29,309 nucleotides of DNA, from assembly GCA_045634445.1 (NCBI GenBank), contig JAZRAG010000100.1, positions 1-29,309 on the forward strand, written 5' to 3'. Position numbers and translations under genes: made by a program. Shown here one piece after another: positions 16,097 through 23,955 of this stretch. Position 1 is the first letter of the stretch, and each line of letters opens with the position of its first letter. This DNA is from Spyradenecus sp045634445 (GTDB lineage Bacteria; Verrucomicrobiota; Kiritimatiellia; RFP12; DVOR01). The notes under the pieces were generated by a model that saw only the letters and a list, made by a program, of their open reading frames with translations, did no database searches and was not told the origin of the DNA.

Positions 16097-16105
16097 TTTA
16101 TACCA
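16097..16105 (-). promoter_or_regulatory. possible extended -10 promoter for the bioG-gsp train
   Basis: On the minus strand TGGTATAAA fits an extended -10 box (TGn then TATAAA), about 70 bases upstream of the bioG start. No good -35 is seen. It lies past the gapA terminator, so it would start a separate transcript. Confidence 0.4.
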
Positions 16106-16173
16106 TGTTTTAAGGATTTGTGAGGTGTTTTAGTGAATGGGGAGAAGGCGTGTTATGAGTTTGGAAGAAGAAT

Positions 16174-16207
16174 AAAAAAAGAGCCCCGACGAATCGGAGC
16201 TCTTTTT
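16174..16207 (-). terminator. gapA terminator
   Basis: AAAAAGAGCCCCGA (16176-16189) pairs with 16194-16207 around CGAA, with one mismatch. On the minus strand the stem is followed by a run of T. The A and T runs on both sides mean it could also work in the other direction. Confidence 0.85.
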
Positions 16208-16232
16208 GTTTGCGTCTTGTAACGCGAATCGC

Positions 16233-17234
16233 TTACTTAGCAGCGACGACGCGGCACATTTCGACGACCTTGTTGGAGTAACCCCATTCATTGTCGTACC
16301 ATGCGCAGACCTTGACGAAGGTAGGATCGAGCTGGATGCCAGCCTTTTCGTCGAAGGTGGAGGTGCAAACTTCGCCACGGAAGTCAGTGGAAACCACTGC
16401 GTCAGCGGTGTAGCCGAGCACGCCCTTGAGTTCGCCTTCTGCAGCTTCCTTCATAGCGGCGCAGATTTCTGCGTAGGTAGCTTCCTTGGCCAATTCGCAG
16501 GTCAAGTCAACGAAGGACACGTCGGAGGTAGGAACGCGGACGGACATACCGGTGAGCTTGCCCTTGAGTTCAGGAAGCACCACGCCCACTGCCTTAGCAG
16601 CACCCGTGGAGGAGGGGATCATGTTTTCGAGGATACCACGACCACCGCGCCAGTCCTTCTTGGAGGGGCCGTCAACGGTCTTCTGGGTAGCGGTAGCAGC
16701 GTGAATGGTGGTCATGAGACCGCGCTTCAAACCGAACTTGTCGTTGATGACCTTGGCGATAGGAGCCAAGCAGTTGGTGGTGCAGGAAGCGTTGGAGGTG
16801 ATGTCCTGGCCAGCGTAGGTGGTGTGGTTCACGCCGTACACGAACATGGGGGTTGCGTCCTTGGAAGGAGCGGACATAACAACCTTCTTAGCACCTGCTT
16901 CGATGTGCTTGCGAGCAGAAGCGTCATCGAGGAAGAGGCCGGTGGGTTCGACGACGATTTCAGCGCCGACTTCGTCCCACTTGAGCTGAGCAGGATCCTT
17001 TTCAGCGGTGAGGCGGATCTTCTTGCCGTCGACGATGAGGGTGTTACCATCGATGGAGATGTCGTGGTTGAAACGGCCATGGACCGAGTCATACTTCAAC
17101 ATGTAAGCGAGGTAATCAGGATCGAGGAGGTCGTTGATGCCGACGATCTCGACGTCAGTGAAGTTTTCAACCGCAGCGCGGAAAACCATACGGCCGATGC
17201 GGCCGAAACCATTAATGCCAACTTTGATAGCCAT
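16233..17234 (-). CDS. gapA: glyceraldehyde-3-phosphate dehydrogenase, type I
   Basis: Glycolytic enzyme of 333 residues, the usual length. It oxidises glyceraldehyde 3-phosphate to 1,3-bisphosphoglycerate with NAD. The NAD-binding start is KVGINGFGRIGRMVFR. The catalytic Cys151 lies in SNASCTTNC and His178 in TTIHAATATQK. WYDNEWGYSNKVV closes the protein. Acidic residues after strand two (GINDLLD) agree with NAD preference. AAGGAG lies upstream of the ATG, and a promoter lies at 17313-17342. A terminator follows directly, so it is a single-gene unit. Its codons are strongly biased, as expected for a highly expressed gene. Confidence 0.97.
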   Translation of the reverse strand: MAIKVGINGFGRIGRMVFRAAVENFTDVEIVGINDLLDPDYLAYMLKYDSVHGRFNHDISIDGNTLIVDGKKIRLTAEKDPAQLKWDEVGAEIVVEPTGLFLDDASARKHIEAGAKKVVMSAPSKDATPMFVYGVNHTTYAGQDITSNASCTTNCLAPIAKVINDKFGLKRGLMTTIHAATATQKTVDGPSKKDWRGGRGILENMIPSSTGAAKAVGVVLPELKGKLTGMSVRVPTSDVSFVDLTCELAKEATYAEICAAMKEAAEGELKGVLGYTADAVVSTDFRGEVCTSTFDEKAGIQLDPTFVKVCAWYDNEWGYSNKVVEMCRVVAAK

Positions 17235-17312
17235 TGTAGTTTTACTCCTTATCGTTTTTCGGCACTAATTCCTGCGCACTCGCGCAAACTCTGCCGCAAA
17301 ATGAATACATAA

Positions 17313-17342
17313 AGAATACTGAAAAAGTGCCTAAAAAGTCAA
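17313..17342 (-). promoter_or_regulatory. promoter of gapA
   Basis: On the minus strand TTGACT (17342-17337), an 18-base spacer and TATTCT (17318-17313) resemble a housekeeping promoter, giving a leader of about 70 bases before the gapA ATG. Confidence 0.55.
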
Positions 17343-17930
17343 GTTAATTCGCACGGTGGCTTCACTTTCTCGGTGGGGATGTTGTGAAAGGGCGCGTTTT
17401 CGTGCGCATAGGTGCGCTTATATAAAAGGATAGTACGTGGTTGTGTGGTGCGGAAAATCGGTGTTTAATAGAGCCTTTTTTTGAACGCGTTTGGTGCGTG
17501 AAAAAGGGGTGTTTGGGAGGTGTGCTTTAGCGTTCAAAGAAGTAGGGTTGAGTCAAATTTGCAATATTTGCATAAGTCCTTATATTTGAATGTGTTATTT
17601 ATGATATCTAAATACTTCTTTTTAGGGCGTTTGAAAAAGGGTTGTTTTGAAGGTCAAAAAGGCTTGTTTTCAATTTCAAAACAAGCCTTTTTCATTCGCA
17701 ATTCAAGCCTTTTTGAAAAGGGGTGTTATTGAGTTCTTTTTGAGTGTCATTTTTGGGACTTTTTGAAGTGAGAGGGATTGAAGTTTTTGCGGAGATTAAT
17801 TGTGCAGTTTTTGTATCGGGATGGTCGGTTTTGTTTGAATGCAATGTCTTTTGCGTTGGGCGCGTGGGTAGGGGATGTATCGGGCGATTCTGCGGAAAAA
17901 GCTAAAATCTTACGATGGTTCGCGCGGGTG
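17343..17930. other. non-coding stretch between gapA and the membrane-protein gene
   Basis: Almost 600 bases with no convincing gene. Two short open frames here (17520-17732 and 17778-17960) lack ribosome sites and recognisable content. The first runs through the 22-bp repeats. The stretch is T/G-rich on the plus strand and contains the repeat array at 17631-17719. Confidence 0.6.
17631..17719. repeat. second array of the 22-bp palindromic repeat family
   Basis: Units begin at 17631 and 17653 in one orientation and at 17675 in the other, with a fourth, less regular inverted unit to 17719. The middle two give a perfect 15-bp inverted repeat: AAAAAGGCTTGTTTT (17656-17670) with AAAACAAGCCTTTTT (17678-17692) around CAATTTC. 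The 17-base word TCAAAAAGGCTTGTTTT is shared exactly with the array near 3120. Confidence 0.8.
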
Positions 17931-17934
17931 CGCG

Positions 17935-17961
17935 TTCACGCAATGCGTTTTATGTTATAAT
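17935..17961 (+). promoter_or_regulatory. extended -10 promoter of the membrane-protein/queA/manC train
   Basis: TGTTATAAT (17953-17961) is a perfect extended -10 box. A weak -35 candidate, TTCACG, lies at 17935-17940 with a 15-base spacer. The AAGGAG at 17979-17984 and the ATG at 17999 follow, giving a leader of about 30 bases. Confidence 0.65.
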
Positions 17962-17998
17962 GTACGAAAATTTGCTCTAAGGAGTAATAGGTGCTTTT

Positions 17999-20782
17999 AT
18001 GATTGACATTCTGAAACGTCATGGCGTAAATCTTTTCTGGACATTCGGCATTTTCATTGTCGCAATGTTGATTTATATCATTACTGCGTCGTTTATTCCG
18101 TACCCTGGGATTTCCTCGGAATATTTTACGGCGTTGTGCTATCCGGGCTCAGCCCCGAAGTTGTTGACGAGCCCAGTGGATACGCTCTGTATGCGGGCGA
18201 TAATTGCGACGGTCGCGCCAAACCAACTCAGCGTGGTGATGGGGCTCTTTTATGCAATGATTGGTGCGGGCATTGTGGCCTGCTTGTTCCGTTGCGCGAT
18301 TGCTACGGCGCGTCATGCGAGCGTAGACTTGACGGGTGTACGCGATAATGAATTGGATCGCGTGCTCTTTACGATTTCTCATATTTCGTTTGAAACGGGT
18401 ATCGCTACGGCATTGTTGGCTGTGTTGGCGATGCCGATTTGGGCGATTGCGACGCGTCCGTATCCGCAGTCGGTTTTGGCTTTGCTCTTGGCGGTGATGT
18501 TGACCTGCGCGCTTGAATTTCGTTGGCGCACAACGCAGAATTACCTGTTGAGCCAACCGCCGCGTGTGCAACATTGCATTGTGCTTGGGGTGACTTACGC
18601 ACTCATCGCGTTGATTTCCTTCATGCACCCGATGTTGATTCCGGTGACGGCACTTGCCTTTGTTATGGCGAGCGGCATCTTTTTGCGCACGGAATCTGAA
18701 GGTCGCGGCCCATGTGCGATTGCTGCAACGATTGGCCTTGGCGTGGGCTTGATTGCCGCCATTGTGTTTACGGCGCAGTGGGCGCAGGTTTTGAATGTGG
18801 CGCAGGCGCCATTGCCCAATGCGATTTCGCTTTGGGGGCAACACTTTGCCGCGGGTATAAAGTCGCTCGTGCCGCGCTTTACAGTCTTGGAAGGCTTGGC
18901 ACCGTTGACGGTGTTCTTGTCTGCTGCTGCGCTCTTCTTGGGATGCTTCCCGCATGCGTACTTGAAGTTGGGCTCGCCGATTATTGGTCAGATTGCGAGT
19001 GTAGGCTTGTTTGTGGTCGCGATGATTCGCTGGCCAGAACCCGTGTGGGCGCTTTTCTGTGAACCCGACGCATTGACTTTGATTGCTGGATTTATGTTGG
19101 TCCTCTGCATGGGGGCGCTCTTAGGCTCGTGGTTGCATGCAGGTTTTGGGGAATACACCCGCTGGTCGCGTGCACGTTTCCGTACGCTCGCGTTCACGGT
19201 GACGTTGGTTGTGACGGGTGCGCTCTCGATTTATATTGGCGTGCGTAATGCTCCGATGGCTTCTGGTCTTTATGTCCGCGATACCATGCAGGAAATCGCA
19301 CCGCTCTTAGACGAACTCGTCGCTGAAGACGCAACGCTTTGGTTGACGCCGCGCACGGATATGCTTGGTATTGTGGCTCGTCGTTATCTCGCAGGTAAAC
19401 CAGTCCAACCGCAAGCTGAAAGCTTTGAGTCGGTCACTTCCGCCTCTTTGACATCGCACGCATTCTTGCGCGTAGCGGCTGCGAAGGATCCTTTGATTCC
19501 TGCGCTCGTGAAGTTGGGGCCTGAACCCTTGCGTCAATACTTGCTTGTGATGGCGCCTGAATTGGGCATTATGACGCAGTTGCCGCCGCGTTTAACTTCC
19601 ACGAATGCCGCGAAGGCTGCAAAGTGTTTGCACGAGTCGCCCTTTGGTAAGACCGTTGTGGGTGAACGCTGCGTAACGCTATTGAACCAAATGGCTGCGC
19701 GTGAACACGCCGCTTGCGCTATCGGTGCAGAACCCGAAGCCGCCGCAACGCATTTGCGCCTTGCGCGTGTCTTAGACCCTGAAAACAAGGGTATTCCGCT
19801 CTCGTTAGCCTCGCTTCAGTATGAAGGCGTGACGGTGACGCAACAAGAACGCAATGACGCGCGTGATGTGGTTGAAGCAAGACCTTCGTTGCGTGCGCCT
19901 TCTGCGGCAGAAGCTTTGGCATTTGAATACCGTTATGGTCCTGTACGTACGCAGGGATTCTGTTCTGCAAGCCGTTTGAGAAGGTTGCACCTCGGCAATG
20001 CGCCTGCGGTCTTGAAGGATATCGTAGAGATTTACAAAGAAACGCCCGCATTGCTCTCCACCACCGAGTGCTTAGTGGCGGTGTTGCACATGCCGATTGA
20101 GAACTTGGTTGCTTTGTGGGAAACGCGCACCCCCTCGGAAGCTGAGTTGCAACTCTTCTTCTGCGCGTATCCTGACGCCCCGCAGACCGATGCGCTTTAC
20201 GAAAAGTACAAGAAGTTGTTCCGCACGAATGATGCCTTGAATACGCTTTTCCGCGAAAAGAATTCGCGTTTGCGCGAACGCGTGGCTGACAAGATGCAGT
20301 CCTTCTTCTTGCGTGATGGTGAATTCGCTTACGCGTTGTACTACGTGAATGCCCTTTTGGCTGATAAGGACCTTGCGACCGCAGTGAAATTTGTGGGTGG
20401 TTTCAATGTGCGTGAACGCTTAGCCAAGACGCCTGCACTTGTTGAAGAACTGCGTTGCCGCGTCTTAAAGTTGTTACTCGCTGAAGATCCAGCGCAGGCA
20501 CGTGTTGTTTGCGAAGGTTGGTTGCGCTCTGAACCGCGCCAATATCGCATTTGGTCAATGCTGTTAAGTGATGAAATGCCCAAGAGTGCTGACCCAGAAG
20601 CAGAATTGCGCGCGTGTTTGCGTCAGTATCCCTTGCATCCGATTGCAACCGCACGTTACGCAGAGATTTTAGAGAAAGACCTTGGCCTTGAGGCGGCAAA
20701 ACGCTATCGTGACTCCGTAAATAAGGCCACAGAAGAAGGTTCTTGCCTTCAGAAAGATACGCATGCTCACCGCAGATTTTGA
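17999..20782 (+). CDS. large polytopic membrane protein with a helical C-terminal half
   Basis: Protein of 927 residues and unknown function. Residues about 1-425 hold roughly ten membrane helices. The first is followed by a loop with YPGISSEYFTALCYPGSAP, somewhat like the start of GT-C/DUF2723-type membrane proteins, though I see no decisive catalytic motif. Residues about 440-927 are soluble and helical, with repeated A/L-rich helix pairs that resemble TPR units (for example ATHLRLARVLDPENKGIPLS and the C-terminal AEILEKDLGLEAAKRYRD). A membrane half plus a TPR-like half is common in PVC and Bacteroidota proteins linked to glycosylation or polysaccharide handling. The manC gene two genes down fits that, weakly. 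The ribosome site AAGGAG is 14 bases from the ATG, longer than usual. The end overlaps queA by 20 bases. Confidence 0.8.
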   Translation: MIDILKRHGVNLFWTFGIFIVAMLIYIITASFIPYPGISSEYFTALCYPGSAPKLLTSPVDTLCMRAIIATVAPNQLSVVMGLFYAMIGAGIVACLFRCAIATARHASVDLTGVRDNELDRVLFTISHISFETGIATALLAVLAMPIWAIATRPYPQSVLALLLAVMLTCALEFRWRTTQNYLLSQPPRVQHCIVLGVTYALIALISFMHPMLIPVTALAFVMASGIFLRTESEGRGPCAIAATIGLGVGLIAAIVFTAQWAQVLNVAQAPLPNAISLWGQHFAAGIKSLVPRFTVLEGLAPLTVFLSAAALFLGCFPHAYLKLGSPIIGQIASVGLFVVAMIRWPEPVWALFCEPDALTLIAGFMLVLCMGALLGSWLHAGFGEYTRWSRARFRTLAFTVTLVVTGALSIYIGVRNAPMASGLYVRDTMQEIAPLLDELVAEDATLWLTPRTDMLGIVARRYLAGKPVQPQAESFESVTSASLTSHAFLRVAAAKDPLIPALVKLGPEPLRQYLLVMAPELGIMTQLPPRLTSTNAAKAAKCLHESPFGKTVVGERCVTLLNQMAAREHAACAIGAEPEAAATHLRLARVLDPENKGIPLSLASLQYEGVTVTQQERNDARDVVEARPSLRAPSAAEALAFEYRYGPVRTQGFCSASRLRRLHLGNAPAVLKDIVEIYKETPALLSTTECLVAVLHMPIENLVALWETRTPSEAELQLFFCAYPDAPQTDALYEKYKKLFRTNDALNTLFREKNSRLRERVADKMQSFFLRDGEFAYALYYVNALLADKDLATAVKFVGGFNVRERLAKTPALVEELRCRVLKLLLAEDPAQARVVCEGWLRSEPRQYRIWSMLLSDEMPKSADPEAELRACLRQYPLHPIATARYAEILEKDLGLEAAKRYRDSVNKATEEGSCLQKDTHAHRRF

Positions 20783-21839
20783 TTACTATTTGCCAGAAGA
20801 ATTGATTGCGCAAGTGCCACCTGAAGTACGTGGCACCTCGCGCATGATGGTTTTAAATCGCGAAACCAATGCGTTGGAACATAAGTCAATTGGTGACATC
20901 GTAGATTATCTGCGTCCTGGCGATTTGATGATTTTGAATAACACGCGCGTTTTCCCGGCACGTATTTTAGGTGCGTGGGAAGATACGGGCGGTGCTGCAG
21001 AGTTGTTGCTCTTGAATTGCTGTGAAACCGAACACGAAGCAGATGGTGGTTTCACCTCGCAGTGGCGCTGTATGTGCGGTAGTGGTCGTAAAGCGCGCGC
21101 AGGTCACACCATTCTTTGTGCAGAAAAGCAACTCCGTGCTGAGGTGTTGAACAAGGATGAAGAGGGCCACTCACTCGTGCGTTTCCGTTCTGAAGTGCCG
21201 TTGATGACCCTTTTGGATGCGCATGGCCTTACGCCTGTGCCGCCCTACATTCGTCGTGATGCTAATAATCCCGAGATGGCGCGTTTGGATAAGGAACGTT
21301 ATCAGACGGTGTATGCGAAGGAAGTGGGCGCTGTAGCGGCTCCTACTGCTGGCCTTCACTTCACCGATGAGCTCTTGGAAAAGTTGGAAGCGAAGGGTGT
21401 GCGTCGCGCATTTGTGACGCTTCACGTGGGCCCTGGCACCTTTAAGCCCGTCAAGGCAGAACGCGTGGAAGAACATCGCATGGATGCAGAGTTCTATGAA
21501 GTGCCTGAAGCAACAGCACAAGCGATTCGCGAAACGCGTGCTGCCGGCGGTCGTATTGTAGCCGTGGGTTCCACTTCTGTGCGTACGTTGGAAACCGTAG
21601 CATCGTTGTACGATGGTGAAATTGTGGCCACGAGTGGTAGTAGCACCGCCTTCATCTATCCGCCTTACACCTTTAAAGCCATCGATGTGATGTTGACGAA
21701 CTTCCACCTGCCGCAGTCAACGCTCATCATGATGATTTCGGCTTTGGCAGGTCGCGAACGCGTATTAGCCGCCTACGAAGAGGCTGTGAAGGAACGTTAT
21801 CGCTTCTTCTCGTATGGCGATTGTATGTTAATTTTGTAA
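20763..21839 (+). CDS. queA: S-adenosylmethionine:tRNA ribosyltransferase-isomerase QueA
   Basis: Enzyme of 358 residues that transfers the ribosyl part of SAM to preQ1 in tRNA, giving epoxyqueuosine. Family motifs appear in order: DYYLPEELIAQVP, LMILNNTRVFPARI, AAPTAGLHFTDELLEKL, TLHVGPGTFKPVKAERVEEH, VGSTSVRTLE and MLTNFHLPQSTLIMMISALA. The length is normal. The ATG at 20763 lies inside the end of the previous gene, with a 20-base overlap and only a weak purine-rich stretch before it, so translation is probably coupled. No other queuosine gene is nearby, but a tRNA dihydrouridine synthase closes the same train. Confidence 0.97.
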   Translation: MLTADFDYYLPEELIAQVPPEVRGTSRMMVLNRETNALEHKSIGDIVDYLRPGDLMILNNTRVFPARILGAWEDTGGAAELLLLNCCETEHEADGGFTSQWRCMCGSGRKARAGHTILCAEKQLRAEVLNKDEEGHSLVRFRSEVPLMTLLDAHGLTPVPPYIRRDANNPEMARLDKERYQTVYAKEVGAVAAPTAGLHFTDELLEKLEAKGVRRAFVTLHVGPGTFKPVKAERVEEHRMDAEFYEVPEATAQAIRETRAAGGRIVAVGSTSVRTLETVASLYDGEIVATSGSSTAFIYPPYTFKAIDVMLTNFHLPQSTLIMMISALAGRERVLAAYEEAVKERYRFFSYGDCMLIL

Positions 21840-21852
21840 GCGGTGAATCGCA

Positions 21853-22887
21853 ATGACGCACTCTCCGTATGTTTTCATTTTGGCTGGCGGGCGTGGTACA
21901 CGTCTGTGGCCGCTCTCTGCAGAAGAGCAGCGGAAGCCATTTGTGAAACTGTTCGAAGGGAAGTCGCTCTTGGAATTAACGCTTGAACGTGTGGCGGGCT
22001 TTGTACCGTTGTCGCATGTACGTATTGTAACCGCGCAGGAGTTGCGTCAGGCTGTTGTGCAGACCGCGCCAGACTTCCCTGAGTCGCAGATTCTTTGCGA
22101 ACCCCAAGGACGCAATACTGCTGCCGCTTTAGCCTTTGCGTGTGGGCATCTCTTGCAGGTGGCCCCCGATGCCGTAGCGGTTGTCTTGCCAGCGGATCAT
22201 ATGATTCAGGACACAACGACCTTCCAAACGGAATTGGCCGAGGCGTGTCAATTGGCAAAGACGCGTCAAGAGATTGTGACATTGGGAATCCAACCCACGC
22301 ATCCAGCCACGGCGTATGGTTACATTGCTTGTGGAGAGGCGATTGAGGTTGCTGAACATGCCACTGCTTATGTGGGGGCAGGCTTCACTGAAAAGCCCGA
22401 CCTTGCCACCGCGAAGACCTACTTGACCACAGGATCTTTCTTGTGGAATGCTGGCATCTTCGTTTGGACAGCGCAAACCTTGCGTGCACGCTTTGCCGCT
22501 GATGCGCCCGCATTTCTGCCGTTAATTGACGCGCCAGAAGCGGCCGAAACGCATTACGCCGTGGTGCCGAATATTGCGTTTGACTACGCAATTATGGAGC
22601 ACTGTCCGAGTTTTGCCGTTGTGCGTGGCACCTTTGCCTGGGATGATGTTGGCACCTTTGAGGCGCTTGAACGTCATGTACCGCAGGTAGAAGGACAGAA
22701 TCGTGTGGTAGGGGAGGTTACGCTTCACCAAACCCACAACTGCACTGTGCTTTCAACGCAGGGTGGGCATCGCATGGTGCTCTCAGGCGTGGAAAACCTT
22801 TTGGTGGCGCAAACGCCCACCTACACTTTGATTTGTCCGCGTGGACAGGCAACTGCGATTCAAAAGCAGTTGACAGAAGAGAATTGA
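21853..22887 (+). CDS. manC: mannose-1-phosphate guanylyltransferase
   Basis: Enzyme of 344 residues that makes GDP-mannose from mannose 1-phosphate and GTP. The nucleotide-binding start is ILAGGRGTRLWPLS with QRKPF after it. Further family marks are EPQGRNTAAALAFACGH, VLPADHMI, FTEKPDLATAKTYL, GSFLWNAGIFVW, FDYAIMEHCPSF and GTFAWDDVGTFEAL. It has the short form, without the C-terminal phosphomannose isomerase domain of AlgA-type enzymes. It starts 13 bases after queA. GDP-mannose feeds glycan, capsule or protein mannosylation, which may relate to the large membrane protein at the head of the train (inference). Confidence 0.95.
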   Translation: MTHSPYVFILAGGRGTRLWPLSAEEQRKPFVKLFEGKSLLELTLERVAGFVPLSHVRIVTAQELRQAVVQTAPDFPESQILCEPQGRNTAAALAFACGHLLQVAPDAVAVVLPADHMIQDTTTFQTELAEACQLAKTRQEIVTLGIQPTHPATAYGYIACGEAIEVAEHATAYVGAGFTEKPDLATAKTYLTTGSFLWNAGIFVWTAQTLRARFAADAPAFLPLIDAPEAAETHYAVVPNIAFDYAIMEHCPSFAVVRGTFAWDDVGTFEALERHVPQVEGQNRVVGEVTLHQTHNCTVLSTQGGHRMVLSGVENLLVAQTPTYTLICPRGQATAIQKQLTEEN

Positions 22888-22933
22888 ACAAACAAACTTG
22901 TATTAACTTAGAAATCCGTAATTGGAGGTAAAA

Positions 22934-23671
22934 ATGAAGAAACAACTCGTTATCATCACCTTGGTTGCCGCAATGCTTGGTTGGACCGGCTGTCTTCGCG
23001 ATTCCGATGTGAGCGCAGACGCAGAACTCAAGCGTCAAGCCTACGCAGCGTATGAAGCAGGTCAGACAAAGCAAGCTCGCCGTTTGGTGGCAAAGGCAAA
23101 CCGCTACAATGTGCCCCGCGCTCAGCTCTGGCGTCGTACGTTGGAATTGCAGATTGCTACGAAGGAAGGTACTCAGCAGGGTGAATTGCGTCGCCTCATG
23201 CTCGCTTGGGGTGAACAGCGTAAGGACTGGTCGCGCGAAGACCGCATCAATGCAGAATTGACCTTGGCAGAAACCTTGCAGGGCGCTTATGCAGCCGATT
23301 GGTTGTATGACCTTGATGCCACCGATTGGCCCGTGAGTTACCGCACGCGCTATAACCTTTTGCGCTCGAATTTGCAGCAGAATGTGCCGATGCTGCGCGA
23401 TGACACTGTTGCACGTTGGCGTTTGGCTATTCGTGACCTCTACTTCTCTGGCGACATTAAGGGCGCCGCACGTGAAGCAGAACGTTGCGCCACGTCTCAG
23501 CGTAATGTGGAAGCCGCTTTGATTGCTGCAAAGCTTTACAACGAATTGAACAACATGACCGCTAAGGAAAACGCCTTGAAGTTGGCCTTGAGCTATAGCG
23601 GCTCTGCTGCAACGCGTCGTGAAGTGGCGAGCATTCGTACGGCCCCCGCAGGCACGAAGACCGATCTCTAA
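22934..23671 (+). CDS. putative lipoprotein, helical
   Basis: Predicted exported protein of 245 residues. A signal peptide leads to G-W-T-G-C, with Cys20 as the probable lipid site. The lipobox is not the consensus one, since Trp replaces the usual Leu at -3. The mature part is all-helical and Arg/Ala-rich, with TPR-like helix pairs (AYAAYEAGQTKQARRLVAKA, IKGAAREAERCA). I chose ATG 22934 because GGAGG lies 5 bases upstream. A TTG at 22922 is also in frame but too close to that site. It starts 46 bases after manC and 24 bases before the small coiled-coil gene. Function unknown. Confidence 0.75.
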   Translation: MKKQLVIITLVAAMLGWTGCLRDSDVSADAELKRQAYAAYEAGQTKQARRLVAKANRYNVPRAQLWRRTLELQIATKEGTQQGELRRLMLAWGEQRKDWSREDRINAELTLAETLQGAYAADWLYDLDATDWPVSYRTRYNLLRSNLQQNVPMLRDDTVARWRLAIRDLYFSGDIKGAAREAERCATSQRNVEAALIAAKLYNELNNMTAKENALKLALSYSGSAATRREVASIRTAPAGTKTDL

Positions 23672-23695
23672 TCTGATCAAATAGGAGGTTACACA

Positions 23696-23953
23696 ATGGT
23701 AACCGAAGAGGAATTAACGCAATTGCGCGCAGAAAATGAACGCCTCACTGCCGAACTCGCTGCCGCGAAAGCACAATGGGAGCGTGAGTTAATCGTTGCA
23801 AAAGCGCGTTTGTTAGCTGTGGAAGAAGAACTTGACGCTACGAAGGAACGTCTTCGTGAAGCGCTTCTGCGTAACATTGTCGCAGAGGATGAGGTCTTTC
23901 ACGTGCGTGAAGATGCTGCGAAGATCATCGAATCTATTCGTGCGGAGCTGTAA
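23696..23953 (+). CDS. small coiled-coil protein
   Basis: Protein of 85 residues that is almost entirely one coiled coil, with heptad-like Leu and Ala positions (LTQLRAENERLTAELAAAKA). It has no signal peptide. AGGAGG lies 8 bases before the ATG, a strong site that supports a real gene. It ends 2 bases before the next gene, which is also a coiled-coil protein. The two may bind each other, but nothing in the sequence shows it. Family not recognised. Confidence 0.75.
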   Translation: MVTEEELTQLRAENERLTAELAAAKAQWERELIVAKARLLAVEEELDATKERLREALLRNIVAEDEVFHVREDAAKIIESIRAEL

Positions 23954-23955
23954 GT

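Noticed and set aside
16206..17312. 368-codon plus-strand open frame opposite gapA
   Set aside because: It is a shadow of the strongly codon-biased gapA gene, with no ribosome site or known content.
17520..17732. 70-codon plus-strand open frame in the non-coding stretch
   Set aside because: It runs through the 22-bp repeats, whose period is not a multiple of three, and has no ribosome site.
22870..22898. Promoter before the lipoprotein gene
   Set aside because: TTGACA is present at 22870-22875, but no acceptable -10 box lies at the right distance.
22718..23680. 320-codon minus-strand open frame
   Set aside because: It runs antisense through the manC end and the lipoprotein gene; low-complexity shadow sequence.
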